A stretch of 64,000 nucleotides of DNA, from positions 1 through 64,000 of the forward strand of contig NZ_WBSN01000010.1 of NCBI RefSeq assembly GCF_009299475.1. The letters run 5' to 3'. Under the pieces are notes generated by a model, which was given only the letters and a program-made list of their open reading frames with translations, did not search any database and had not been told where the DNA came from. Numbering within the stretch: the first letter of the stretch is position 1; each line of letters starts with the position of its first letter. The position numbers were made by a program, and so were the translations under genes. Source of the stretch: Bifidobacterium avesanii. GTDB lineage: Bacteria; Actinomycetota; Actinomycetes; Actinomycetales; Bifidobacteriaceae. This document shows, one piece after another, positions 7,318 to 18,390 of this stretch.

Positions 7318-8613
7318 ATGACCGTTGATTTCGCCACGCAGGCCATCCACGCCGGCTACGACCGCCGGGCGAACGGGGACGCCGTGAACGTGCCCATATA
7401 CGCCAGCGCCGCGTTCGACATGGAAAGCGCCATCCGCGGCGACGCGCTCGCCGGCGGCACGACCACCGGGTTTTCGTACTCGCGCGTGGCCAACCCCACC
7501 GTGGACGTGCTCGAAAAGCGGCTCGCGGCCCTTGAAGGGGGAGACAACGCCGTGGCCGTCGCCTCCGGCATGGCGGCCGTGTCGTTCGCGCTGCTGTGCG
7601 CGGCGGAGGGCGGCGGCAGGATCATCTCGCCGACCAACCTGTACGGCGCCTCGGTGGACGCCATGGAGAGCTTCTTCCCGCAGTTCGGCGTGCACACCGA
7701 CTTCGTGAAGGACATCAACGATCTGGACGAGGTCGCCTCTAAGATCGGTCCGGACACGCGCGCGATCTTCTGCGAGTCCGTGGCCAACCCGTCCACCGAG
7801 ATCACCGACGTCGAGCCGCTGGCGGCGCTTGCGCACGAACACGGCATCCCGCTCATCGTGGACAACACCGTGCCCACGCCCTACCTGTTTCGCCCGATCG
7901 AATTCGGTGCGGACGTGGTGGTGCACTCCACCACCAAGGGCATTACCGGCCACGGCAACGCGATCGGCGGCGCGATCGTGGACGGCGGGCGCTTCGACTG
8001 GGCGAACGGTCGGTTCCCGCAGTTCACCACCGTGGAGCAGGTCATCAGCGACGAGCGCCACAACGAGTGGAAGAGCTTCGTGGACGCGTTCGGCGCGGAG
8101 GCGTACATCCGCCGCGTGCGCATCAAGTACCTGCGCACGTTCGGCGCCGTGGCGAGCCCGTTCAACGCGTACCTGTCGCTGGTCGGTCTGGAGACGATCG
8201 GCCCGCGCGTGAGCCGCGAGGTGGCCACCGCCACGGCCGTCGCGTGCCGGCTCACGGAGCTGCCGCATGTGAAGGCCGTGAACTACGCGGGCATCGGCAC
8301 CACCGGCCAGAACGATCTGGTGGCCAAGTACTACCCGAACGGCGTCGGCACGATCCTGTCGTTCCTCGTGGACGGCGACGAGGACAACGTGCGACGCATC
8401 CTCAACGGCACGAAGGTGTTCAGCTACGTGCCGAACATCGGCGACTCCCGGTCGCTCATCGTGGACCCCGCGCGCATCACCCACCGCGAGGTGCCGCGCG
8501 CGTACCGCGAGGCCGCCGGCGTGACCGACAACCTCATCCGCCTGTCGATCGGTCTGGAGGACGCGGGGGACCTCATCGCGGATCTCGAGCAGGCCATCGC
8601 CGGGGCGTACTGA
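7318..8613 (+). CDS. O-acetylhomoserine sulfhydrylase-like PLP enzyme
   Basis: A Cys/Met-metabolism PLP-dependent enzyme of 431 aa. The size, the start TQAIHAGYDRR and the active-site lysine in VVVHSTTKGITGHGNA (about residue 209) fit MetY, which makes homocysteine from O-acetylhomoserine and sulfide; cystathionine gamma-synthases are usually nearer 390 aa. Other family marks are the YSRVANPTVDVLEKRLA substrate loop and the C-terminal RLSIGLED. The start is the ATG at 7318, since AGGAGAGG precedes it; an upstream in-frame ATG overlaps the acetyltransferase. It is the last gene of the operon and is followed by a strong terminator. Confidence 0.88.
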   Translation: MTVDFATQAIHAGYDRRANGDAVNVPIYASAAFDMESAIRGDALAGGTTTGFSYSRVANPTVDVLEKRLAALEGGDNAVAVASGMAAVSFALLCAAEGGGRIISPTNLYGASVDAMESFFPQFGVHTDFVKDINDLDEVASKIGPDTRAIFCESVANPSTEITDVEPLAALAHEHGIPLIVDNTVPTPYLFRPIEFGADVVVHSTTKGITGHGNAIGGAIVDGGRFDWANGRFPQFTTVEQVISDERHNEWKSFVDAFGAEAYIRRVRIKYLRTFGAVASPFNAYLSLVGLETIGPRVSREVATATAVACRLTELPHVKAVNYAGIGTTGQNDLVAKYYPNGVGTILSFLVDGDEDNVRRILNGTKVFSYVPNIGDSRSLIVDPARITHREVPRAYREAAGVTDNLIRLSIGLEDAGDLIADLEQAIAGAY

Positions 8614-8631
8614 GCGCTGCCGCGGGTTTGA

Positions 8632-8675
8632 ACGAACGGGGGCGGGTCGAGATGGTTCGACTCGCCCCCGTTCGT
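8632..8675. terminator. Bidirectional terminator between convergent genes
   Basis: A long stem (ACGAACGGGGGCG / CGCCCCCGTTCGT, with an inner GTCGA/TCGAC continuation) lies between the PLP enzyme and the convergent LacI gene. Just beyond it, TGTGCCTCAGCG occurs three times in degenerate tandem (about 8720-8757). Confidence 0.82.
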
Positions 8676-8748
8676 CTCTATTGTTCGGATGGCATTTGCG
8701 GGCCCTCGGCGGGCCGAGCCTCAGCGCTGTGCCTCAGCGTGCTGTGCC

Positions 8749-9792
8749 TCAGCGCGCCACGGAATCCTTGTCGATGAGCGTGCAGCGGACGCGCGTCTCC
8801 ACCGGGCCGTCCAGCGGCGGCAGGGGAGCGGTGGTATGCGGCAGTTCGTCGGCGGAGGGCACGCGGTCCTCGATCATCGAGATCACCTTGCGCGTGGCCC
8901 AGTAGCCCATCTCGTAATGCGGCAGCTCCACCGTGGTGAGCTCCGGCACAAGCGTCTCCGCGATGAGGCGGTGGTTGTCCACGCCCACCACGGACAGGTC
9001 CTCGCCGACCGTCAGATCAAGTTTCATGGCGGCCTGATAGACGTAGAGCGCGCGGGCGTCGTTCCAGCAGAACACGCCGTCCGGGCGCTGTTCGCCGATG
9101 AGTCGGTCCACCGCGTCCTGCGCGGGACGGTGGAACATCACGTTGGTCGTCAGACGGTCGTCGAACGGCAGGCCGGACTCCTCAAGCGCGCGGCGGTACC
9201 CCTCGAACCGCAGGCGCTGCGCGACCATCGGCTCTGAGCAGCCCACGTACGCGATGCGCGTGCATCCGGCGTCGATGAGCCGCTTGGTGGCGTCGTAGCC
9301 GATGCCCACCTCGTCCGGCGTCACGCTCGGCACGCGGCCCGCACGGTCGGTGGCGTCCACGAGCACGGTCGGGTACTCGGCGAGCCCCTCGGGTACGTCG
9401 GTGATGCGGTTCGACATCTTGGCGTACAGGAACCCGTCCACGCCGTAGCGCTTCAGCGCGGCGATCTCCTCCGGCTCGTCCGTGAGGCCGTCCACGTTCA
9501 CCGTGATCATCATGTACCCGGCCGCGCTTGCGGCGTCCTGCGCGCCGAGGATGATGCCGCCCGCAAACGGCGTGGTGGCGATCTCCTCGCTCACGAACCC
9601 GAGGATGCGCGTGCGGCTGGTGCGCAGCGAGCGGGCCAGCGGATTCGGCTTGTATCCCAACGCATCCGCCACGTCCCTTACCTTCTTGGCGATGCTGGGC
9701 TTCACCCTTCCCGCATCACGCCCGTTGAGAACGAGCGATACGCTGGAAACCGAGACCCCCGTTCTCTCAGCAATCTCCTTCATCGTGGTCAT
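8749..9792 (-). CDS. LacI-family transcriptional regulator, 347 aa
   Basis: The N-terminal HTH is MTTMKEIAERTGVSVSSVSL, followed by the hinge helix YKPNPLARSLRTSRT, then a periplasmic-binding-like sensor domain (ILGFVSEEIATTPFAGGIIL onward) with the family pattern DGVFCWNDARALYVYQ. The start is the ATG at 9792; upstream codons in frame lack a ribosome site. It lies 73 bases after the thiamine-binding protein gene on the same strand, so it may be partly read from the thiamine genes. No sugar transporter is adjacent, so its operon is unknown. Confidence 0.9.
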   Translation of the reverse strand: MTTMKEIAERTGVSVSSVSLVLNGRDAGRVKPSIAKKVRDVADALGYKPNPLARSLRTSRTRILGFVSEEIATTPFAGGIILGAQDAASAAGYMMITVNVDGLTDEPEEIAALKRYGVDGFLYAKMSNRITDVPEGLAEYPTVLVDATDRAGRVPSVTPDEVGIGYDATKRLIDAGCTRIAYVGCSEPMVAQRLRFEGYRRALEESGLPFDDRLTTNVMFHRPAQDAVDRLIGEQRPDGVFCWNDARALYVYQAAMKLDLTVGEDLSVVGVDNHRLIAETLVPELTTVELPHYEMGYWATRKVISMIEDRVPSADELPHTTAPLPPLDGPVETRVRCTLIDKDSVAR

Positions 9793-9865
9793 GAGGCAAT
9801 AGTGTACCGCACGACCTTCGTGGCGACCGGGGCTTGGCCTCACGGAGAGGGAAATCGGTTTCGGC

Positions 9866-10252
9866 TTACTCCCGCTTGCCTTCCGCGTCGTCAGCGAGAA
9901 TGCGGTCGACCAGTGCGGGCTTCTCCTTGAGCTGGCCCTCGAAGCCGGGGCGGATGTCGAGCTTCAGGGTCACGCCGGTGCGGTAGCCCTGCTCGGCGAG
10001 CTTCTTGGCGGCGGCCACTGCCACGCGCACCACGTCGTCCAGGTCGCCCTCCATGTTGGTGAACATGGCGTTCGTCTCGTTGGGCAGGCCGGACTCGCGG
10101 ATCACCTCGATGGCCTGCGACACGTAGTCGCTCAGCTCCGCGCCCACGCCGTTCGGGGCGATGGCGAGGGCCGCCACGGTGTTGAGGTACGGCTTGCCGG
10201 TTTCGGGGTTGACGGGGACTTCCTGCTTTTCCGCATAGCGGTCGATGGCCAT
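9866..10252 (-). CDS. MTH1187-family thiamine-binding protein, 128 aa
   Basis: A small cytosolic protein of the MTH1187/YkoF-like group (PF01910, formerly UPF0045). The family shows the ferredoxin-like pattern ALAIAPNGVGAELSDYVSQA, then IRESGLPNETNAMFTNMEGD and VRVAVAAAKKLAEQGYRTGV, all present here. Family members bind thiamine or its pyrimidine moiety. It directly follows thiD (75-base gap), which supports a thiamine role. The N-terminal 25 residues (DRYAEKQEVPVNPETGKPYL) are extra. The leader carries a direct repeat of TGGATGTAGTTGGATGTGGC (about 10268-10307). Confidence 0.85.
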   Translation of the reverse strand: MAIDRYAEKQEVPVNPETGKPYLNTVAALAIAPNGVGAELSDYVSQAIEVIRESGLPNETNAMFTNMEGDLDDVVRVAVAAAKKLAEQGYRTGVTLKLDIRPGFEGQLKEKPALVDRILADDAEGKRE

Positions 10253-10327
10253 GTGTTGCGCTCCTTGGATGTAGTTGGATGTGGCTGGATGTAGTTGGAT
10301 GTGGCTGAGGTTGTTCGGCGGCGGGTT

Positions 10328-11143
10328 TTAGAATTTCCACGCGTGGTTGAGCGGGCCGGAACCGTGGCCCAGATCAAGCCCCGCCTTGATCGCGCCGGTG
10401 AGGTACTTCTTGGCGCGCTTGACGGCCTTGGGCAGCGGATCGCCCTTGGCGAGGCCCGCGGCGATGGCGGAGCTCAGCGTGCAGCCGGTGCCGTGCGTGT
10501 TCGGGTTGTCGAGGCGCGTGCCGGGGAACCAGGTGATTGCCCCGTCGGCGTCCACGAGCACGTCGTCGGCCTCGCCGGTCACATTGTGGCCTCCCTTGAC
10601 GAGCGTCGCGCAGCCGAACCGCTCCGACAGGCGGGACGCGGCGGCCTCCATGTCCTCCGCGTTCGCGATGTGCGCCACGGTGAGCGTCTCCGCCTCCGGA
10701 ATGTTCGGCGTGACCAGCGTGGCGAGCGGGAACAGGCGCCCGGTGAGCGCATCCACCGCGTCGTCGCCGATGAGCTTGGCCCCGGACGTGGCGATCATCA
10801 CCGGGTCCAGCACCACGTTGCCGGCGTTCCAGTGCCTGAGCCGGTCCTCGATGACTTCAATAAGCGCGATCGAGGAGACCATGCCGATCTTCACGGCGGC
10901 GGGGCGGATGTCCTCGAACACGGCGTCGATCTGCGCGGCGAGCATTTCGGGGGTCACGTCCTCCACCATGCGCACCCCCGTGGTGTTCTGCGCGGTGAGC
11001 GACGTGATGGCCGTCATGCCGTACACGCCGCACGCCAGCATGGTCTTCAGGTCCGCCTGGATGCCGGCCCCGCCCGACGAATCCGAGCCCGCGATCGACA
11101 GCACGGCGGGCATGACGTTTGCGCTTTTCACCCCATGATTCAT
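10328..11143 (-). CDS. thiD: Hydroxymethylpyrimidine (phosphate) kinase ThiD
   Basis: A ribokinase-fold kinase of 271 aa that phosphorylates HMP and HMP-P in pyrimidine salvage and synthesis for thiamine. The N-terminal motif is [20 protein letters not shown], and the catalytic anion hole is [20 protein letters not shown] near the C-terminus. [10 protein letters not shown] and [12 protein letters not shown] are typical. The ATG at 11143 is chosen because TGGAGG lies 5 bases upstream; a GTG three codons earlier is possible. It precedes the thiamine-binding protein. No TPP riboswitch was found in its leader. Confidence 0.95.
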   Translation of the reverse strand: MNHGVKSANVMPAVLSIAGSDSSGGAGIQADLKTMLACGVYGMTAITSLTAQNTTGVRMVEDVTPEMLAAQIDAVFEDIRPAAVKIGMVSSIALIEVIEDRLRHWNAGNVVLDPVMIATSGAKLIGDDAVDALTGRLFPLATLVTPNIPEAETLTVAHIANAEDMEAAASRLSERFGCATLVKGGHNVTGEADDVLVDADGAITWFPGTRLDNPNTHGTGCTLSSAIAAGLAKGDPLPKAVKRAKKYLTGAIKAGLDLGHGSGPLNHAWKF

Positions 11144-11230
11144 GACCTCCACTCTACCGGCGGGGGATCCCAGCGCGGTGGCTGGCGGGTGGCGATCGGG
11201 CCGTGAATGGATTGCGGGCGGGAGCTGGAT

Positions 11231-11326
11231 GGACGGGGAGCGGGCGCTCCCTGTCCGGAGGTGCTGAAAATGGCTTCATTTCAAGGTTTGTGGGAACGAT
11301 GGACGGGGAGCGGGCGCTCCCTGTCC
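11231..11326 (+). repeat. 96-bp two-palindrome element, copy 1
   Basis: Two identical 26-bp palindromes (GGACGGGGAGCG / CGCTCCCTGTCC around a 2-base centre) start at 11231 and 11301, exactly 70 bases apart, around a 44-base spacer containing AATGGCTTCATTTCAAGG. The same architecture recurs at 38479-38574 (inverted) and 56109-56204. A partial third palindrome half follows to about 11345. It lies in the divergent region between thiD and the response regulator. Confidence 0.9.
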
Positions 11327-11473
11327 GGGAAGTCGCTCCCGGTCCGGCCGAATGCCGTAGGTCGAACTGCCACAGTATGTTGGCGGGGCCGGTCCGCTGG
11401 GATACGCTGGAAGACGAACATTGCGCGTTGTACACAGGGGCGTGTGCACCGACGTGGATCCGGAGGTGGACAA

Positions 11474-12142
11474 ATGGGAAATGGAACCCTCGCCATGGTG
11501 GACAACGACCCGCTGGTGCTGCAATTGCTGGGGATAAGGCTCAGACAGCTGCTGCCGGGGTGGACGGTTCTGTGGACGGCCGCGCGCGGCGAGGACGTGC
11601 TGGTGCGCTGGAAGGTGGACGGACGGCGTCCTGACGTGTTGCTGGTGGATATGTCCATGGAATCGATGAGCGGGCCGGCCCTGTGCCGCGAAGTCCGGCT
11701 GCGCGGCGAGAAGCCGGCGATCCTCGCCATGACGGCGTTCTCGATCGGACGGTATGCGGCGGACGCGGCGCGGGCCGGGGCCCAGGGCATCGTCGCCAAG
11801 CACGACACCGTGCGTCTTGCCGAGGCGATCCGAGGCGTGGCAGGCGGCGGCAGATGGTCGGATGACGGCGCCGGCGAAGACGCATCGGCGCGTTTCGACA
11901 CGGCTCATGACGCCTATCTGCGCATACAGGGCGAAAGGCCGACCGGCGTCGCCGCGCTCAACGACACCGAACGCCGACTGGTGGACCTGTGCGCACGGGG
12001 CTACACGTCGGACCGCATCGCGCGGGAGACCGGGCGCGGCGTCTCCACGGTCAACACGCATCTGGAGCGCGCGGTGCGCAAGTCCGGCGCCGGCAATCGC
12101 CTCGAACTCGTGACCATGTGGCTGCGCGAACGGATGGGGTGA
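11474..12142 (+). CDS. NarL/LuxR-type response regulator
   Basis: A 222-aa two-component regulator. The receiver domain (residues 5-120) has the acidic pair in MVDNDP (D10, D12), the phospho-acceptor D59 in VLLVDMSM, the Thr/Ser switch in ILAMTAFS and the Lys in IVAKHD. The C-terminal LuxR helix-turn-helix (about 155-215) is LNDTERRLVDLCARGYTSDR then VSTVNTHLERAVRKSG. The ATG at 11474 follows GGAGGTGG. The cognate histidine kinase gene starts 4 bases after its stop. The target genes are unknown; it sits within the thiamine region but on the opposite strand. Confidence 0.93.
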   Translation: MGNGTLAMVDNDPLVLQLLGIRLRQLLPGWTVLWTAARGEDVLVRWKVDGRRPDVLLVDMSMESMSGPALCREVRLRGEKPAILAMTAFSIGRYAADAARAGAQGIVAKHDTVRLAEAIRGVAGGGRWSDDGAGEDASARFDTAHDAYLRIQGERPTGVAALNDTERRLVDLCARGYTSDRIARETGRGVSTVNTHLERAVRKSGAGNRLELVTMWLRERMG

Positions 12143-12146
12143 GACG

Positions 12147-13406
12147 GTGAACGGAACGATGCCGGACCGCCTGGACCGGGCGCTGCGGTGGTGCCGGACG
12201 TGCACGGCGTTCGGCGTGCGGATGCATCCCGCCGCGGCGTTCGGTCTGCTGCTGGCGGCGCTGACGGACGTCACGCTGTGCGTGCGCATGGGTTTGCCGA
12301 TGGAAGGCATGCTCGACACGGTGTCGATCTACCTGACCGCGGCGGGGATCGCCGCACTGTGGCCGCGCGTCGGATGCTGCGGGCTGGTGCTGTACGCCGC
12401 GGTCGTTGGCTGGCTGGATTTGAATGGCGTGCAGTATGCCGTGCTGCCGGTGACCGGCATGTGGCTGGCGGCGTTCCTGCTGTGCTCCCGCGTGCCATGG
12501 CGCCGTGCCGTGGCGATTGCCGTGCCGGTGGCCGGCGCATGCGCGATCGCGGACTGCGGACCGTATGGCGTCGCCGCGCTGGGGAATGCCGCGAGGCTGA
12601 CGCACATGGCCGGTTGCGCGCTTGCGGTGGCGGCCGGCGTGCTGGCATCGGTCGGCACCGCGCTTGCGGCCCGCGCCGACGCGGAGCGCGATGGGCTGCG
12701 GGATGGGGAGCGGCTTCGCCTGATGCGCCGGAACTCCGAATTCGCCCGCATCCTGCACGACACGGTGATGAACGACCTGTCCGTGATCGCCATGACGGCG
12801 GACGTCTGCCTCGACGGGACTTCGCGGGAAACGGCTGTGCCCGGTGACGAAGCGCGGTATTGGGCCATCGTCCGCGATCGGTCCCGTGCCGGCTGGACGG
12901 CGCTGCGCGGCCTGCTGGATCGGCTGCGCGCCGACGAGGACGACGGGTCCGCGCTCGCCGGCAACGCCGCGGGGTTCATGACTGCGCTGCGGCGGGAATG
13001 CGCGGACTTCCAGTCGTCCCTTGCTGCGGCGGGCATGGTGGGGGAATCGGCGGTGAGCGGGGAATGCCATGCGATCGACGCGTCGAGCGCCGTGGAGACG
13101 CTGAGCCTCATACGTCAATGCCGGTCGAACGTGCTGCGCCACGCACGTGGGGTGGGCCGGCGGTACGCGCTGCATGTGGTGATCGGCGAGCGGAGTGTCA
13201 CGGTGACGCAAACCAACGGGATGAATGCCGTGGCGAATGCGCATATGGTCGGGGAACGGCGTGGGAGCGGCTGGCTTGCGGCGGGTCACGGGCTGGCGTT
13301 GCATCGGCAGCTGCTTGAGCATTGCGGTGGCACGCTCGAATGCGGGCCGCGGGACGGGCAATGGGAGCTGCATGCCGTGATCCCGTTGCATCCGAATCTG
13401 TATTAG
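12147..13406 (+). CDS. NarL-family sensor histidine kinase
   Basis: A 419-aa membrane kinase. About five or six hydrophobic helices fill residues 28-180 with little extracytoplasmic loop, so the signal is probably sensed in the membrane. The dimerisation box is EFARILHDTVMNDLSVIAM with H204. The ATP-binding part is divergent: the N-box is RQCRSNVLRHARG (not EALTNVLKHA), the G1 box is reduced to TNGMN, and the C-terminal GHGLALHRQLLEHCGGTLEC is well kept. The start is the GTG at 12147, tightly spaced after the response regulator. No extracellular ligand domain is visible. Confidence 0.88.
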   Translation: MNGTMPDRLDRALRWCRTCTAFGVRMHPAAAFGLLLAALTDVTLCVRMGLPMEGMLDTVSIYLTAAGIAALWPRVGCCGLVLYAAVVGWLDLNGVQYAVLPVTGMWLAAFLLCSRVPWRRAVAIAVPVAGACAIADCGPYGVAALGNAARLTHMAGCALAVAAGVLASVGTALAARADAERDGLRDGERLRLMRRNSEFARILHDTVMNDLSVIAMTADVCLDGTSRETAVPGDEARYWAIVRDRSRAGWTALRGLLDRLRADEDDGSALAGNAAGFMTALRRECADFQSSLAAAGMVGESAVSGECHAIDASSAVETLSLIRQCRSNVLRHARGVGRRYALHVVIGERSVTVTQTNGMNAVANAHMVGERRGSGWLAAGHGLALHRQLLEHCGGTLECGPRDGQWELHAVIPLHPNLY

Positions 13407-13840
13407 ACGCATGCGTCACGATCGGCGTGCCGCGCAACCGCCACGGGTGCGGAACCACGGCCATCCGCATAGTGTGCGGCAGGTTTCGGGTTGCGCTGAC
13501 ATCTATCCGCGTTCTGTGCAGCACTCCATTATGCGTTTGCCATCGCTTCGATGGGCTTTTCCACCCCAAATGCGCGGCTTTTGGCCTGTCTCGGTCCGCT
13601 CCGCTCGTCATCTCGGGAATTGAGTGCCGCACACTATGCGAATGGGTGTCCGCGAACCGTCAAATCTGCTGCACACTATGCGGATAGCGGCGCGGCGGAC
13701 GTTCGCTTGCGGGAGCTGGCGGGAGCATGCGGGATCGGGCGAAAATGCCACAGGGATTTCGCGGGCGCGCGGCGGGGCCATAGGCTTGAAATAACGGCGG
13801 ATTCGACGGCGAATCGGCGAACATCGAAAAATCGGAGGCG
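13407..13840. other. Gene-free region between histidine kinase and membrane protein
   Basis: About 430 bases without a supported gene. The main content is the three-copy CATAGTGTGC repeat listed at 13465-13683. A good ribosome site (CGGAGGCG) lies at the far end, for the next gene. Confidence 0.5.
13465..13683. repeat. Three-copy inverted 16-bp repeat (CATAGTGTGC family)
   Basis: CCGCATAGTGTGCGGC at 13465-13480 recurs inverted as GCCGCACACTATGCG at 13626-13640 and as GCTGCACACTATGCGG ending at 13683. The first and second copies can pair as a 15-bp stem around about 145 bases. The third copy lies 43 bases after the second, in the same orientation. Confidence 0.8.
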
Positions 13841-14290
13841 ATGGCGATGCTGGAGGTCAAGGCGAATGGCGGGGTGTATTGGCCCGGTATGATTCTTGGC
13901 GTCATCGGTTTGGCGCAGGGCGCGTGGGACCTGTGGCATGAGGCGCTGCGTTCGGGAGGCGGCGCGGCCGTGCGGCCTGCGTTGTTTGCGCTGTGGATGG
14001 TGCCGACGGCGGTGGGACTCGTCTTCAACGTGGTGTGGGCGATCGCCTCATACCGCATGGCGGACAGCCGAGCCAAATGCCGCGCGGTGATCGTCTGCTG
14101 CATCGTGGAGCTGATCGTGACGGCGGTCGGCGGCGTGGAACTGGTTCTGCAGCTGGGAGCCGGTCCGGTCATGTTGTTGCCCCTGATCGCGGCCGCGGTG
14201 TGGATGCTGCTGCTGGCGCTGTTGTATGTGGGCATCGCCCGCGAAGTGCATGACTACGCGGTTTCGCAGGGGTACATGCCGCGTTTCTGA
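13841..14290 (+). CDS. Small integral membrane protein, 149 aa
   Basis: Four predicted membrane helices (around VYWPGMILGVIGLA, PALFALWMVPTAVGLVFNVV, AVIVCCIVELIVTAVGGVEL and VMLLPLIAAAVWMLLLALLY) with short loops and a polar C-terminus (REVHDYAVSQGYMPRF). The family is not recognised. GGAGGCG precedes two possible starts, ATG 13841 and ATG 13847; the second has the better spacing. It is monocistronic and convergent with thiE-thiC, separated by the AATGAGCGGATCCAGTG repeats. Confidence 0.75.
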   Translation: MAMLEVKANGGVYWPGMILGVIGLAQGAWDLWHEALRSGGGAAVRPALFALWMVPTAVGLVFNVVWAIASYRMADSRAKCRAVIVCCIVELIVTAVGGVELVLQLGAGPVMLLPLIAAAVWMLLLALLYVGIAREVHDYAVSQGYMPRF

Positions 14291-14331
14291 CGCACATGCC
14301 CGCGTTGCGCAGTATGCGCATACCGGTCCGC

Positions 14332-14436
14332 GCGCACAATGAGCGAATCCAGTGCCGTGGAGCCCCAAAACGGGCCGTAAAACACTGGATCCGCTCATTC
14401 CGCGCCAATCGAAGCGCACAATGAGCGGATCCAGTG
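14332..14436. repeat. Alternating-orientation repeat array, 3 units
   Basis: The half-site GCGCACAATGAGCGRATCCA(GTG) is present at 14332-14354 and 14414-14436, with an inverted copy CACTGGATCCGCTCATT at 14383-14399. Units 1 and 2 form a hairpin, and so can 2 and 3. It lies between the convergent 3' ends of the membrane protein and thiE-thiC. A six-unit relative lies at 61876-62099. Confidence 0.88.
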
Positions 14437-14479
14437 TGTAGGCGTTACGCACGTTCCGCGCGTGCCATGAATGGGCGGG

Positions 14480-17227
<2,748 letters not shown>

Positions 17228-17243
17228 CTATGACTGTGCGCGG

Positions 17244-18227
17244 CTACACGGGGAGGATCGGGCTCGCCGCCACTTCGTCGGCGGTGAGGTTCCACAGGGC
17301 GTCGAGCAGCTCCACCTGGAACGAGCCCGGGCCGTGCGCGCGGCGCTGGGCGGTCTCGCCTGCGCGGTTGTACAGGGCACTCGCCGCGAGGGCCGCGATC
17401 AGCGGGTCGGCGACGGCCAGATAGGTCGCCATCACGCCGCCGAGCGAGCAGCCGGCGCCGGTGATCTTGGTCATGAGCGCGCTGCCGCCGGGCAGGCGGA
17501 ACGTGCGCTCTCCGTCGGTCACCAGATCGACCGGGCCGGACACGGCGACGGCGGCGCGGCGTCGGGACTCCGGGGCGTTGGCCGCGAGGAACCGGGCGAG
17601 GGCTTCGGCGGCCGGGGCGGCGGCGTCCACATCGTCCACGGATTCCACGCCGGCCGGGCGGTGGCGGGAGGTGGCGGGCGCGGCGTCTGTTGCGTTGCCG
17701 TCGGTGTCGGCCGCGTTCAGGCCCCACATGTCCGCCAGCGCGATGATCTCCGAGGCGTTGCCGCGCACGATGGTGGGCGGCGTCTCGCGGAAGGCGGCGA
17801 GGATCGCGGTGCGGGTCTCGCCGATGCCGGCGGCCACGGGGTCGAGCACCCACGGATGCGCGGCGTCGTGGTACGCGCGGGCGATGCGGGGGAGCGCCTC
17901 GCGGTAGAACGGCTGCAGCGTGCCGACGTTCACGTAGTCGGCGCGGGAGATGGACATGGAGCCGATCACGTCGTCCGGCAGGAAGCTCATCGCCGCCACG
18001 CCGCCGGCCGCCAGCTGCGCGTTCGCCACAAGATTGATGGTCACGAAGTTGGTGAACGACTGGGCGAGCGGCGCCTGTTCGCGCACGTCGCGAACCGCCT
18101 GGGCGATGCGTTCGCGGATTGGATCGGCTGCGGGCAGGCCGCCTTCGGCGGAATTCTCCGCGGTGGGATCGCCCGCGGCGGAATCATCCACAGGATCCGA
18201 AGATATGGGTCGAGAACTATCGCTCAT
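17244..18227 (-). CDS. thiM: Hydroxyethylthiazole kinase ThiM
   Basis: Phosphorylates 4-methyl-5-hydroxyethylthiazole for salvage into thiamine. The ribokinase-like fold starts at about residue 38 (IAQAVRDVREQAPLAQSFTN, then FVTINLVANAQLAAGGVAAM). VLDPVAAGIGETRT, TIVRGNASEI and the catalytic ITGAGCSLGGVMATYLA follow. At 327 aa it is longer than the usual 260-270: an N-terminal acidic extension of about 35 residues and an Ala/Asp-rich insertion (about 175-200) account for this. The ATG at 18227 uses the GGGAG at the riboswitch's 3' edge as ribosome site. Confidence 0.94.
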   Translation of the reverse strand: MSDSSRPISSDPVDDSAAGDPTAENSAEGGLPAADPIRERIAQAVRDVREQAPLAQSFTNFVTINLVANAQLAAGGVAAMSFLPDDVIGSMSISRADYVNVGTLQPFYREALPRIARAYHDAAHPWVLDPVAAGIGETRTAILAAFRETPPTIVRGNASEIIALADMWGLNAADTDGNATDAAPATSRHRPAGVESVDDVDAAAPAAEALARFLAANAPESRRRAAVAVSGPVDLVTDGERTFRLPGGSALMTKITGAGCSLGGVMATYLAVADPLIAALAASALYNRAGETAQRRAHGPGSFQVELLDALWNLTADEVAASPILPV

Positions 18228-18236
18228 CAATCACTG

Positions 18237-18319
18237 CTCCCTACGCTGGTCTTAACCAACAGGTTCAAAGGGTCAGGCCGGATGCCTATCTCAACTCGCC
18301 GAGTGGATGCGAGTTCCCC
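18237..18319 (-). promoter_or_regulatory. TPP riboswitch (THI element) controlling thiM-thiEC
   Basis: Read on the minus strand, the sequence has the diagnostic TPP aptamer parts in order: GTTGAGA (pyrimidine-sensor loop, usually CTGAGA), the P3 stem GGCATCCGGCC, GACCC, TTGAACCTG and the closing CCAGCGTAGGGAG. The last GGGAG is the ribosome-binding site of thiM, about 5-10 bases before its ATG. Ligand binding would therefore hide the site, which suggests translational control. It is the only TPP riboswitch I find in the window. Confidence 0.95.
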
Positions 18320-18390
18320 TGCACTTGCCTACCAACGTAGAAAAAACACTGGACAGACGGGTGTTTTGGTGGTATGTGGCCGGGGCCGCT

